Positions 15,219 through 23,436 of a stretch of 30,650 nt of DNA are shown piece by piece. The stretch is from the NCBI GenBank assembly GCA_004283105.1, contig SHLN01000002.1, forward strand, positions 1 through 30,650, read 5' to 3'. This DNA comes from Acidimicrobiia bacterium (lineage in GTDB: Bacteria > Actinomycetota > Acidimicrobiia > Spongiisociales > SHLN01). The notes beneath the pieces are model-generated. The model worked only from the letters and a program-made list of their open reading frames with translations, made no database searches and had not been told where the DNA came from. The stretch's first letter is position 1. Each line of letters opens with the position of its first letter. The translations under genes and the position numbers were made by a program.

Positions 15219-15356
15219 ATGAACACCAACACTTCCACCTTTGAACGAACCGAGCGCCTGCTGGCCGAAGCCGGCCTCTCCACTACCTCGGTGGAGAGCT
15301 GCCAGGACGACCAATGCCGGTGGTGCGAACCCGAACAGCTGCCTCTCGCCGCCTAG
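15219..15356 (+). CDS. Small three-cysteine protein of unknown function (45 aa)
   Basis: The reading frame encodes a helix-prone N-terminal part (FERTERLLAEAGL) and then C28-x4-C33-x2-C36 in the context SVESCQDDQCRWCEP, ending LPLAA. The clustered Cys residues and the acidic surround suggest a metal or redox site. There is no Shine-Dalgarno sequence, but a TACCTT hexamer 7 bases upstream fits a leaderless start, as for the next gene. It ends 41 bases before the glutamate-cysteine-ligase-like gene. A link to low-molecular-weight thiol metabolism is tempting but rests on position alone. No named family is recognised. Confidence 0.6.
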   Translation: MNTNTSTFERTERLLAEAGLSTTSVESCQDDQCRWCEPEQLPLAA

Positions 15357-15382
15357 CGTCGGAAGGCGGGGGCGAGACCCGG

Positions 15383-15388
15383 TATGGT
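15383..15388 (+). promoter_or_regulatory. Putative -10 box, leaderless ybdK-like gene
   Basis: TATGGT ends 9 bases before the ATG at 15398, with no ribosome-binding site between. Confidence 0.4.
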
Positions 15389-15397
15389 GTAGCTGCC

Positions 15398-16528
15398 ATG
15401 GAACGCCCCAGTTTCACCGTCGGGATCGAGGAGGAGTATCTCCTTGTTGAGGCCGACAGCCGCGATCTCGTACGAGATCCACCTCAGGAACTGTGGGACG
15501 ACCTGACCGCCGCCATGGGCGACGAGGTGGGCAGCGAGTTCATGCGGTCCCAGGTCGAGATCCAGACGGCGCCGTGCTCCGGGCTGGCTGAGGCCCGGCA
15601 GGACCTGACGGGCAAACGGCGGACTGTCTGCGAGATCGCCGAGAAATACGATTTCCACGTCATCGCCGCCTCAACCCACCCGTTTGCCGACTGGGGGAGG
15701 CAGCTCCACACCGACAAAGAGCGCTACAACCTTCTCGCCAGGGACATGCAGGCGGTCGTGCGCCGCCTCCTCATATCCGGCATGCACGTCCACGTCGGGA
15801 TTCACGATCCGGACGTCCGCATCGACCTCATGAGCCAGGTCTCCTACTTCCTCCCCCACCTCCTGGCGCTGAGCACATCGAGCCCGTTCTGGCACAGTGA
15901 AGATACCGGGCTCAAGAGCTATCGGATGAGCGTGTTCAAGGCTCTCCCCCGCACCGGGTTGCCCGAGCACTTCAACAGCTGGGCCGAGTACGAGCGCCAC
16001 GTCAACGTGTTGGTGGAGGCCGGGATCTTCGAGGACGCCAGCAAGGTGTGGTGGGACATCCGGCCCAGCGCCCGCTACCCCACCCTGGAGATGCGCATCG
16101 CCGACATCTGCACCACCCTCGAGGATGGGCTCGCCGTGGCGGCGGTATACACGAGCCTCCTCAGCATGCTGTTCACGAAGCGGCAGCTGAACCAGCGCTG
16201 GCGCGAATACTCCAACTTCCTCATCTCCGAGAACCTGTGGCGGGCCCAGCGCTACGGGATCAGCGAAGGGCTCATGGACTTCGGCGTCGGACAACTCGTG
16301 CCTTTCCCCCAGCTCGTCGAGGAGTTGATCGAGATTCTCACCCCCGAGGCCGAGCGCCTCGACTGCCTGGCAGAGGTCGAGCACATCCGCGAGATCGTGC
16401 GGCGCGGGACGAGCTCCGACCGGCAGCTGGCCGTGTACGAGAAGGCGCTCGCGCAGGGCAACGACCCGGACGAAGCCCTCAAACGGGTGGTGGATTTCCT
16501 CGTGGAAGAGACCAAGGTAGGCCTATAG
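15398..16528 (+). CDS. ybdK: Carboxylate-amine ligase, YbdK/GCS2 family
   Basis: The 376-aa protein belongs to the glutamate-cysteine ligase 2 family, ATP-grasp-like enzymes that join a carboxylate to an amine. E. coli YbdK has weak gamma-glutamylcysteine ligase activity, while the true role in most bacteria is unsettled. Visible marks are GIEEEYLLV (9-17), SQVEIQTAPC, AASTHPFADW, SGMHVHVGI with His130/His132, and DIRPSARYPTLEMRIADICT. The full length matches the family (about 370). The ATG at 15398 is preferred because the family starts just before the GxEEE motif and an upstream -10-like TATGGT fits. The RtcB gene follows after 41 bases, with a hairpin in the gap. Confidence 0.92.
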   Translation: MERPSFTVGIEEEYLLVEADSRDLVRDPPQELWDDLTAAMGDEVGSEFMRSQVEIQTAPCSGLAEARQDLTGKRRTVCEIAEKYDFHVIAASTHPFADWGRQLHTDKERYNLLARDMQAVVRRLLISGMHVHVGIHDPDVRIDLMSQVSYFLPHLLALSTSSPFWHSEDTGLKSYRMSVFKALPRTGLPEHFNSWAEYERHVNVLVEAGIFEDASKVWWDIRPSARYPTLEMRIADICTTLEDGLAVAAVYTSLLSMLFTKRQLNQRWREYSNFLISENLWRAQRYGISEGLMDFGVGQLVPFPQLVEELIEILTPEAERLDCLAEVEHIREIVRRGTSSDRQLAVYEKALAQGNDPDEALKRVVDFLVEETKVGL

Positions 16529-16540
16529 GCTCCTGGTGGG

Positions 16541-16563
16541 CCACCCTTTCGAAACGAAGGTGG
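16541..16563 (+). promoter_or_regulatory. Hairpin covering the rtcB ribosome-binding site
   Basis: CCACC (16541-16545) pairs with GGTGG (16559-16563), and TTCG (16548-16551) pairs with CGAA (16555-16558) around an AAA loop. There is a two-base bulge (CT) on the left arm. The right arm includes GAAGGTGG, the presumed Shine-Dalgarno sequence 6-7 bases before the rtcB ATG, so the fold could limit translation. Confidence 0.45.
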
Positions 16564-16569
16564 GATGAC

Positions 16570-17727
16570 ATGCCCGTCACGGTCGGGAACGTACTCACCT
16601 GGGACCCGGACCTGGACGACGAAACCCTCGCCCAGGCCGGCCGTGCCGCCAGCCTGCCCTTCATCGCCGGGCACGTCGCGCTCATGCCCGATGCCCATGT
16701 CGGGCTCGGTTGCGCCGTCGGGGCGGTGATTCCCACTACCGGTGCGATCATCCCGGCTGCGGTTGGAGTCGACATCGGCTGCGGCATGATCGCCGTCGAG
16801 ACGACGCTGACCGCCTCGGACCTGCCGGACGACATGAGCGGGCTGCTGTCGAGGATCGAGCGGGTCGTGCCGGCCGGGGTCGGACGGGGCCACCAGCGGC
16901 ACCGAAGCCAGGGTTCCGCTCTCAGAACCCTCCCCCGCACCGAGCTGACCGACAAGCAGATGGACAGGGCCGTGTCACAAATGGGAAGTCTCGGATCGGG
17001 CAACCACTTCGTTGAGATCTGCCTCGATCCGGGCGACACGGTGTGGGTGGTACTGCATTCGGGGAGCCGTGGGATTGGAAACCAGCTCGCCCGCCGCCAC
17101 ATCGACACCGCCAAGGGCCTCATGAAGGAGTACGCCACGACCCTGCCGGGCGGGGACACCGACCTCGCCTATCTCACCGAGGGGACCCCCGAGTTCGAGA
17201 CCTACCTCGCCGACCTGCTGTGGGCACAGGACTACGCCCGCCAGAACCGGGAAGCCATGATGAACGCCGTGCTCGGCGAGCTCGGCACGGTGGCCGGTGG
17301 ACTGAAGGAACGTCGGCGCATCAACTGCCATCACAACTACACGGCCCGGGAGCGCCATTCCGGCAAGACCATCTGGGTGACGAGGAAAGGCGCCATCCGC
17401 GCCGAGAAGGGCGACGCGGGGGTCATCCCCGGCTCCATGGGTACGAACACCTTCATCGTCCGCGGACTCGGCAACCCGGAGAGCTTCAACTCGAGCGCCC
17501 ATGGCGCCGGGCGCCGCATGAGCCGGACCCGGGCCAAGCGAGAGCTATCCGCCGAGACGCTTCGAGAAAAGATGGGCGGTCGTGCCTGGCTGGCAGACCG
17601 GGCCGACCGCCTGGTCGACGAACACCCCGACGCCTACAAGGACATCGACCAGGTCATACGATTCCAGGCCGATCTCGCGGCCATCGAGGTCGAACTGCAC
17701 CAGGTGCTCAACTACAAGGGGACATGA
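16570..17727 (+). CDS. rtcB: RNA-splicing ligase RtcB
   Basis: The 385-aa protein is an RtcB-type ligase that joins 2',3'-cyclic phosphate (or 3'-phosphate) and 5'-OH RNA ends using GTP and Mn2+. The key motifs are present: DAHVGLGCAVGAV, GVDIGCGM with metal-binding Asp68/Cys71, LGSGNHFVE, HSGSRGIGNQLARRH, NCHHNY, RKGAIRAEKGDAG, PGSMGT, and SSAHGAGRRMSR carrying the guanylated His311. It is shorter than E. coli RtcB (408 aa) but complete. The frame is open far upstream inside ybdK, but homology and a GAAGGTGG site set the start at 16570. Neither an rtcA nor an archease gene is visible nearby. The partner RNA is unknown; tRNA or rRNA repair is the established theme. Confidence 0.96.
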   Translation: MPVTVGNVLTWDPDLDDETLAQAGRAASLPFIAGHVALMPDAHVGLGCAVGAVIPTTGAIIPAAVGVDIGCGMIAVETTLTASDLPDDMSGLLSRIERVVPAGVGRGHQRHRSQGSALRTLPRTELTDKQMDRAVSQMGSLGSGNHFVEICLDPGDTVWVVLHSGSRGIGNQLARRHIDTAKGLMKEYATTLPGGDTDLAYLTEGTPEFETYLADLLWAQDYARQNREAMMNAVLGELGTVAGGLKERRRINCHHNYTARERHSGKTIWVTRKGAIRAEKGDAGVIPGSMGTNTFIVRGLGNPESFNSSAHGAGRRMSRTRAKRELSAETLREKMGGRAWLADRADRLVDEHPDAYKDIDQVIRFQADLAAIEVELHQVLNYKGT

Positions 17728-17758
17728 CCCGGCACGGAGTGCTGCACACCGACCCCCC

Positions 17759-17764
17759 TAAACT
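17759..17764 (+). promoter_or_regulatory. Putative -10 box, leaderless acyl-CoA dehydrogenase gene
   Basis: TAAACT ends 6 bases before the ATG at 17771, and no ribosome-binding site is present. Confidence 0.5.
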
Positions 17765-17770
17765 TGCCGC

Positions 17771-19561
17771 ATGTCAACCGATTACACCCCACCCATCCGC
17801 GACATCGCCTTCGTCCTCGAACACATCACCGACCTGGCGGCTCTCTCCAAGTTCGACGGGTTCGAACACGCCGACCTGGAAACCGTCCGTGGCGCCCTCG
17901 AAGAGGCCGGACGGTTCATGGCTGAGGTCATAGCTCCCACCAATCGCATCGGCGATGAGGTCGGGGCCGTGCACGACGGTGACGCGTCGGTGACCACGCC
18001 GGAGGGGTTCAAGGACGCCTATGACAAGTTCGTCGCATCGGGCTGGGGAGCCGTCGGCTACCCGGCGGAAGCCGGCGGGGCCGGTCTTCCCTGGCTCATC
18101 GGTTTGGCAGTTCAGGAGATGTTCACCTCGGCCAACATGGCCTTTTCACTCGGGCCGATGCTCACTCAGAGCGCCGTTGAAGCCCTGCTCTTCCACGGGT
18201 CCGACGAGCAGAAGGCCATCTATCTGGACAAGCTGGTGAGCGGCGAGTGGACGGGAACAATGGTGCTGACCGAGCCGGAGGCAGGCTCCGACGTCGGAGC
18301 CCTCCGGTCCAAGGCGGTCCGCAACGACGACGGCACCTACGCCATCACCGGGACGAAGATCTTCATCACCTGGGGCGAACATGACCTGGCAGACAACATC
18401 ATTCACATGGTGCTGGCGCGCACGCCGGATGCCCCGCCCGGCACCAAGGGTATTTCGATGTTCATCGTCCCGAAGTTCCTCGTGAACCCGGACGGTTCCC
18501 TCGGGGAGCGGAACGCATTCAAGGCGGCCTCACTCGAACACAAGCTCGGCATTCACGCCAGCCCCACCGCGGTGATGAACTTCGAGGGAGCAACCGGCTA
18601 CCTGGTCGGGGACGAAAACCAGGGGATGCGGTACATGTTCACGATGATGAACAGCGCTCGCCTCTCAGTCGGCCTGCAGGGACTCGCCATCTCCGAGCGC
18701 GCCTACCAGCAGGCCCGGGAGTACGCCCAGGAGCGGCGGCAGGGCCGGGCCATCGGCGCCGCCAAGACCGACCACTCCCCCATCATCGAGCACCCCGACG
18801 TGCGCCGCATGCTCATGACGATCAAGGCCTACAACGAGGCGATGCGCTGCGTTCTATACGCGACGGCTGAGGCGTTCGACCAGGCCAACAACGCGCCCGA
18901 TGAAGCCACCCGGGAGGCCGGCCAGGAGTACATGGACCTGCTGACGCCGATCGCCAAGGGCTGGTGCACCGACCTGGGGGTGGAGATGACCTCCCTGGCG
19001 CTGCAGGTGCACGGGGGAATGGGGTATGTGGAGGAGACCGGCGTCGCCCAGCACTACCGCGACGCCCGCATCGCCCCCATCTACGAGGGAACCAACGGGA
19101 TCCAGGCCATCGACCTCGTGGCCCGCAAGCTGCCCATGCGCACCGGCGGGGCCATCCAGGACCTCATCGGGCAGATGTCGGCCCTCGATGGTGACCTCGC
19201 CGAAGCGGGCGACGACCTGGCCTCCATCCGAAACAGCCTGAGCGAGTCGGTGGCCGACCTCACCGCCGCCGTCCTGTGGTTGGCCGAGCACGGCGTCGCC
19301 GACCCCAATGATGCCCTCGCCGGGGCAACACCATTTCTCCGCTTGATGGGCACAGCGGTCGGAGGCTGGTATCTCGCTCGCGCTGCTTTAGCCGCCCACC
19401 GGATACTCGGCAGCGGCGAAGGTGATTCGGCCTTCCTCGAGTCGAAGATCACCACCGCACGCTTCTACGCCGAGCAATTGCTCCCCCAGACGAAGGGACT
19501 GCTCCCGATGGTGACGGCCGGTGCCGATCAACTGTTCGAGGTGCCGGCCGACCAGCTGTAA
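17771..19561 (+). CDS. Acyl-CoA dehydrogenase, long FadE5/DmdC-like type
   Basis: This 596-aa flavoprotein oxidises acyl-CoA to enoyl-CoA, passing electrons to ETF. The order is an N-terminal helical domain with an extra extension (1-45), the FAD-binding middle part (MVLTEPEAGSDVGALRS, ITGTKIFITWGEHDLADN), the helical C-domain (MRYMFTMMNSARLSVGLQG, LALQVHGGMGYVEETGVAQHYRDARI) with the catalytic base Glu439 in IYEGTNGIQAIDL, and an additional C-terminal domain of about 130 residues. That extra domain marks the roughly 600-aa subgroup that includes mycobacterial FadE5 and 3-methylmercaptopropionyl-CoA dehydrogenase DmdC. Chain-length preference cannot be read. It is convergent with HppD, with a 94-bp gap holding a heptamer array. 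Confidence 0.93.
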   Translation: MSTDYTPPIRDIAFVLEHITDLAALSKFDGFEHADLETVRGALEEAGRFMAEVIAPTNRIGDEVGAVHDGDASVTTPEGFKDAYDKFVASGWGAVGYPAEAGGAGLPWLIGLAVQEMFTSANMAFSLGPMLTQSAVEALLFHGSDEQKAIYLDKLVSGEWTGTMVLTEPEAGSDVGALRSKAVRNDDGTYAITGTKIFITWGEHDLADNIIHMVLARTPDAPPGTKGISMFIVPKFLVNPDGSLGERNAFKAASLEHKLGIHASPTAVMNFEGATGYLVGDENQGMRYMFTMMNSARLSVGLQGLAISERAYQQAREYAQERRQGRAIGAAKTDHSPIIEHPDVRRMLMTIKAYNEAMRCVLYATAEAFDQANNAPDEATREAGQEYMDLLTPIAKGWCTDLGVEMTSLALQVHGGMGYVEETGVAQHYRDARIAPIYEGTNGIQAIDLVARKLPMRTGGAIQDLIGQMSALDGDLAEAGDDLASIRNSLSESVADLTAAVLWLAEHGVADPNDALAGATPFLRLMGTAVGGWYLARAALAAHRILGSGEGDSAFLESKITTARFYAEQLLPQTKGLLPMVTAGADQLFEVPADQL

Positions 19562-19598
19562 GGCGACCGAACCCGAGAATCGCCAGCACCTCTCCGTC

Positions 19599-19619
19599 GG
19601 GCAACGGGCAACGGGCAAC
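19599..19619. repeat. Heptamer tandem repeat (GGGCAAC)3
   Basis: Three exact GGGCAAC units lie in the gap between the convergent acyl-CoA dehydrogenase and HppD genes. They share the 7-base period of the other arrays but use a different unit. Confidence 0.9.
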
Positions 19620-19655
19620 GATGCTCCCGCTTCGACGCAAACGCTCACACGTTGT

Positions 19656-20753
19656 CTAGAGGTTGCCCCGCTCCGCCTGATCTCGTTCGATGGCCTCGAA
19701 CAGTGCTTGGAAGTTGCCTACCCCGAAGCCGAGCGAGCCGTGCCGTTCGATGACCTCGTAGAACACCGTGGGCCGGTCCTGCACCGACTTCGTGAAGATC
19801 TGAAGGAGATACCCCTCGTCGTCCTGGTCGACGAGGATCCCGAGTTCGGCAAGCTGGTCGAGATCGGCATCGATCGTCGACCAGTCGAGCCGGGTCTTGA
19901 GATCCTCGTAGTAGGTGGGAGGCGTCGTGAGGAACCGCACGCCGTTGGCCCGCATCGCTTTGACCGTCTGGACGATGTCGTCTGTGGCCAGCGCCATGTG
20001 CTGTACGCCGGGTGCCCGATAGAAATCGAGGTACTCCTCGATCTGGCTCTTCTTCTTGCCCTGGGCCGGCTCGTTGATGGGGAGCTTGATGCGCCCGGTC
20101 CCGTCCCACAGCACCTTCGACATGAGGGCCGTGTACTCGGTAGAAATGGCCTCGTCGTCGAAGTGGTGGAGTTGGGTGAAGCCCATGATGTTGGCGTAGT
20201 AGGCGGCCCACTTGTCCATGTCGCCGAGATCGACGTTGCACACGACATGATCGACGTACTGCAGACCGGTGGACTCGCCGGGTTGCTGATGGCGGGTCGG
20301 CTTGTAGCCCGGGGCGTACACGCCCTCGTAGTTCGAGCGGTCGACGAACGTGTGGATGGTCTCGCCGTACGCCTTGATGGCCGACCGGATGAGCTTTCCG
20401 TGCTCGTCCTCGTCTACATACGGCTCCCGGTGGGGCTCAGCCCCGCGCTCGACGGCTACCCGGAACGCCTCCTCGGCGTCCGGCACGGCGAATGCCACAT
20501 CCTTGACGCCGTCACCGTGCAGAGCTTGATGCTGAACGATCTCGGACTCGGGGCCGAGGCCGGCCGTCATCACAAAGCGAAGGCCGCCTTGCTCGAGAAC
20601 ATAGGAGCACCGGTCTCTCACCCCGTGCTCGGGTCCCGCATACCCGACCACCTGGAAACCGAAGGCAGTGCGGTAGTAGTGGGCTGCCTGCCGGGCGTTC
20701 CCGACGTAGAACTCGAGGGCGTCGTAGCCAAGAATCGGCATCAGATCTGTCAT
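19656..20753 (-). CDS. hppD: 4-Hydroxyphenylpyruvate dioxygenase
   Basis: The 365-aa enzyme converts 4-hydroxyphenylpyruvate to homogentisate, the second step of tyrosine breakdown. It has the two vicinal-oxygen-chelate halves: the first (about 8-145) with LEFYVGNARQAAHYYRTAFGF, and the catalytic second half with YVDHVVCNV (first His ligand), GVQHMAL (second His) and a late Glu in FYEVIERHG. The C-terminal GFGVGNFQALFEAIERDQAERGNL is typical. I chose the ATG at 20753: GGGAGG lies 6 bases upstream. A second ATG at 20759 abuts that site and is too close. A TTATAC hexamer on the - strand near 20780 may be a separate promoter. The homogentisate dioxygenase gene lies 58 bp upstream on the same strand. 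Confidence 0.96.
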   Translation of the reverse strand: MTDLMPILGYDALEFYVGNARQAAHYYRTAFGFQVVGYAGPEHGVRDRCSYVLEQGGLRFVMTAGLGPESEIVQHQALHGDGVKDVAFAVPDAEEAFRVAVERGAEPHREPYVDEDEHGKLIRSAIKAYGETIHTFVDRSNYEGVYAPGYKPTRHQQPGESTGLQYVDHVVCNVDLGDMDKWAAYYANIMGFTQLHHFDDEAISTEYTALMSKVLWDGTGRIKLPINEPAQGKKKSQIEEYLDFYRAPGVQHMALATDDIVQTVKAMRANGVRFLTTPPTYYEDLKTRLDWSTIDADLDQLAELGILVDQDDEGYLLQIFTKSVQDRPTVFYEVIERHGSLGFGVGNFQALFEAIERDQAERGNL

Positions 20754-20811
20754 GAACATCCTCCCCGCGACTGCCCTAGGTATAACACGAGTCCGCTCCG
20801 GGCGGCCCGGG

Positions 20812-22110
20812 TCAGCCTGTGAAATGCTTCTCGAGGGCGTGCCACACCGACGGGTAGTCGTCCTGCAAGGCGGGGACCGAGGCGGCATAGGCAGTCGGGA
20901 TGAGCGGGTACCGGGTCTCGAACATGAACGACATCGTGTCGGACAGCTTCTCGGGCTCGAGGTCTCCGCTCGTCGCCTTCAGCCAGGCATCGTGATCGGG
21001 CCCGTGCGGGAAGTACATGTTGTGCAATGACATGCCGCCCGGCTCGAACCCTTCCTCCTTGGCGTCGTAGACGCCGTACAGGATTCCCATGAACTCCGAC
21101 ATGATGTTCTTGTGATAGTAGGGGGGCCGAAACGTGTGCTCCCCCACCAGCCACCGATCGGCAAACACGGCGAAGTCGATGTTGGCAACGCCTGCGTCCG
21201 GGGAAGGGGAGGTCAGGACGGTGAATATCGACGGATCGGGATGGTCGAAGCTGATCGACCCGATGACGTTGTACTTGCTGAGGTCGTACTTGTAGGGGGC
21301 GTGGTTGCCGTGCCAACCGACCACATCGAGCGGGGAGTAGTCGAGCTCCACCATGAACAGGCGACCATCGAACTTCACGTACAACTCGCCCGCCTCCTCG
21401 GTGTCCTCGAAGGCGGCGACCGGATAGAGGAAGTCGCGGGGGTTGGCCAAGCCGTTTGCGCCGATCGGGCCCTTCTCGGGCAGCTCGAGGTAGGTCCCGT
21501 AGTTCTCGCAGATGTAGCCGCGGGCCGGACCGTCGACGAGGTCGACCCTGAACTTCATGCCACGCGGGATCACGCAGATCTCCCCCGGGGCAACCACGAG
21601 CACCCCGCACTCGGTGGCGAACCGCAGCACCCCGTCCTGGGGGACGATGAGGAGCTCGCCGTCGGCGTTGTAGAAGTAGGTGTTCGTCATCGACTCGGTC
21701 GCGAAGTACAGGTGGGCGGCCATACCGGTCTGGGTATGGGCGTCCCCGTTGGTGGCGACCGTGCGGATGCCGGTCAGGAAGTTGGTCGGCTCATCGGGGA
21801 ACGGAGGCGGATTCCAGCGCAGCTGGCCGATGGGTGGCTCGGTCTCCCGACTGGGGGCAGTGCGAATGTGATGGTTCTCGACCTCGGTGAACTGCCAGGC
21901 ATGGCGGACGGACGGACGGATCCGGTAGTGCCAGTTCCGACGATTGCGGGCGTTGGGAACCGTGAAGGCAGTTCCGGACAGCTGCTCTGTGTAGAGACCG
22001 AGCGGCGGCTGCTGGGGGTTGTTCTGCCCGTCGGGCAGGGCGCCCGGCAGTGCTTCGGATGCAAACTCGTTCCCGAATCCCGACTGATACTCCGGTTGGG
22101 TCCCGGTCAT
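20812..22110 (-). CDS. hmgA: Homogentisate 1,2-dioxygenase
   Basis: The 432-aa enzyme opens the ring of homogentisate to maleylacetoacetate, following HppD in tyrosine catabolism. The N-terminus has the family signature YQSGFGNEFASEALPGALP. The iron ligands are visible near the C-terminus: His333 and Glu339 in RPPYYHKNIMSEFMG, and His369 in PHGPDHDAW. Length matches the family (about 430-445). A strong GGAGG precedes the ATG at 22110. The order hmgA then hppD on one strand with a short gap suggests one operon. The next enzymes, maleylacetoacetate isomerase and fumarylacetoacetase, are not in this window. Confidence 0.97.
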   Translation of the reverse strand: MTGTQPEYQSGFGNEFASEALPGALPDGQNNPQQPPLGLYTEQLSGTAFTVPNARNRRNWHYRIRPSVRHAWQFTEVENHHIRTAPSRETEPPIGQLRWNPPPFPDEPTNFLTGIRTVATNGDAHTQTGMAAHLYFATESMTNTYFYNADGELLIVPQDGVLRFATECGVLVVAPGEICVIPRGMKFRVDLVDGPARGYICENYGTYLELPEKGPIGANGLANPRDFLYPVAAFEDTEEAGELYVKFDGRLFMVELDYSPLDVVGWHGNHAPYKYDLSKYNVIGSISFDHPDPSIFTVLTSPSPDAGVANIDFAVFADRWLVGEHTFRPPYYHKNIMSEFMGILYGVYDAKEEGFEPGGMSLHNMYFPHGPDHDAWLKATSGDLEPEKLSDTMSFMFETRYPLIPTAYAASVPALQDDYPSVWHALEKHFTG

Positions 22111-22176
22111 TGCGCCTCCGCTCGCTCGACGGTTGATCGAGGCTACCTGAGCCCGGCGCCTGCTTCTCTCATCGAT

Positions 22177-23397
22177 CTAGAAGAACATGTCGGGGTGGGG
22201 CACGGGAAGCGCGAGTGCGCGGTCGAGATCGGCGATGAGGTCAGCCGGGCCGGTCAGGTCGTCGGTCACGGCCAAACCCGAGGGCGACCGCACCCCGAAC
22301 CAGGCGCGGGAGAACGCATTCACCGATGCCGACAGGACGGGAAGGCTGTCGTCGGATCCTGGCTCCGCGACCGAGTGCTCACCGATCGTCACGACGTAGC
22401 TGCCGCCTACGCCGGTCCAGTCTCCATCGAGCATCGCTTCGAGGGGATCGGTGATCTCGGCCACGAACCGGACGGGCGGGCCCTCGTAGCTGCGAGCGGC
22501 CACGCAGGCCGGGAGATCCAGGATGCGAAGTTGCCACCAGGTGCCCGAGACATGCCGGAAGGCGTGATCGGACTTGGCGGTGGCGATCTCCTGGCGGACC
22601 ACGTGACGCACGAGATCCTGTAACTGAATGCCGCTTGGCTCCGTAATGGAGATCGACCGAACTTGATCACCGAGGACCGATACGAGCTCGAACAGCTCGA
22701 GCAATTGGTCGGTCGTCTGATAGGAGAGCATTTGGACCCGGTAGGGGCCGCTCTCGCCCTTTGTGCGGCCCCATATGAAGTGGGTCAACTCGCCGGTCTC
22801 CGACCGGTAGCCGAGCCCAAACGGCTTGTCGGCCCACATCATCTCGGCCCGGATAAACCCGGGCGGGTGGGCCGTCGTTCCACCATGCCGGCGATAGCGG
22901 GTCGAGAACGCGGCGGCCACATCCTCCCAATCGTCGACGGTGAGCCGCACCGGAGCCCGATAGGGCACATCCACGTGCAGCGAGGCCGGGTCGAACCGGA
23001 TGTGGTGCTCGTAGCTTCCCGATCCGAACCCGAACTGGTCGTAGAAGCCTTGCTCGAACATCCCGAGGATCGACACCGCCGCCCCGCCTCTGCCGGCCTC
23101 GCCGACCGCATGGGCGGTGAGACCAGAGGCCAGGCCGAGTTTCCGACCTACCAGCGACGTCGTGACGCCACTGACAATGGACAGCGGAAGGTCGACATCC
23201 TGATAGCGGATCAGGCCGGGGGTGGTCATGACCGCACACTCGGCGCTCCCATCGATCAACGAGACGAAGCAGTCGGTCCCGTCGAGGAAGTACTCCATCG
23301 CTTTGGCTTCGGAGTCGCTGTCGATCCATCCGACTTCGCGCCAGATTCGGACCACGGCGTCGAAGTCCCGTTCGGCATCGTAGGAGCTGATATCCAT
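22177..23397 (-). CDS. GNAT N-acetyltransferase, Eis-like
   Basis: The 406-aa protein has an Eis-type build: an N-terminal GNAT domain, a second GNAT-like domain from about residue 150, and a C-terminal sterol-carrier-like domain that ends in phenylalanine (HPDMFF). The acetyl-CoA region reads VSGVTTSLVGRKLGLASGLTAHAV, followed by ILGMFEQGFYDQFGFGSGSYEH, as in Eis relatives. In mycobacterial Eis the C-terminal carboxylate acts in catalysis, and the enzyme acetylates aminoglycosides and other amines; the substrate here is unknown. I prefer the ATG at 23397: TAGCGT ends 7 bases upstream, and the in-frame GTG at 23406 would overlap that hexamer. The dinB gene ends 39 bases upstream of it on the same strand. 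Confidence 0.85.
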   Translation of the reverse strand: MDISSYDAERDFDAVVRIWREVGWIDSDSEAKAMEYFLDGTDCFVSLIDGSAECAVMTTPGLIRYQDVDLPLSIVSGVTTSLVGRKLGLASGLTAHAVGEAGRGGAAVSILGMFEQGFYDQFGFGSGSYEHHIRFDPASLHVDVPYRAPVRLTVDDWEDVAAAFSTRYRRHGGTTAHPPGFIRAEMMWADKPFGLGYRSETGELTHFIWGRTKGESGPYRVQMLSYQTTDQLLELFELVSVLGDQVRSISITEPSGIQLQDLVRHVVRQEIATAKSDHAFRHVSGTWWQLRILDLPACVAARSYEGPPVRFVAEITDPLEAMLDGDWTGVGGSYVVTIGEHSVAEPGSDDSLPVLSASVNAFSRAWFGVRSPSGLAVTDDLTGPADLIADLDRALALPVPHPDMFF

Positions 23398-23404
23398 TCC
23401 GTGC

Positions 23405-23410
23405 ACGCTA
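23405..23410 (-). promoter_or_regulatory. Putative -10 box, leaderless Eis-like gene
   Basis: TAGCGT on the - strand ends 7 bases before the ATG at 23397. Confidence 0.35.
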
Positions 23411-23436
23411 CCGCCGCTCGGCCGCGAGCTCGTCGC

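Noticed and set aside
16048..16569. Upstream extension of the RtcB frame inside ybdK
   Set aside because: RtcB homology starts at the ATG at 16570, and the upstream part is a shadow of the YbdK protein.
19656..22110. Complete tyrosine degradation cluster
   Set aside because: Only hppD and hmgA are present. No maleylacetoacetate isomerase or fumarylacetoacetase gene lies in the window, so only two steps are supported.
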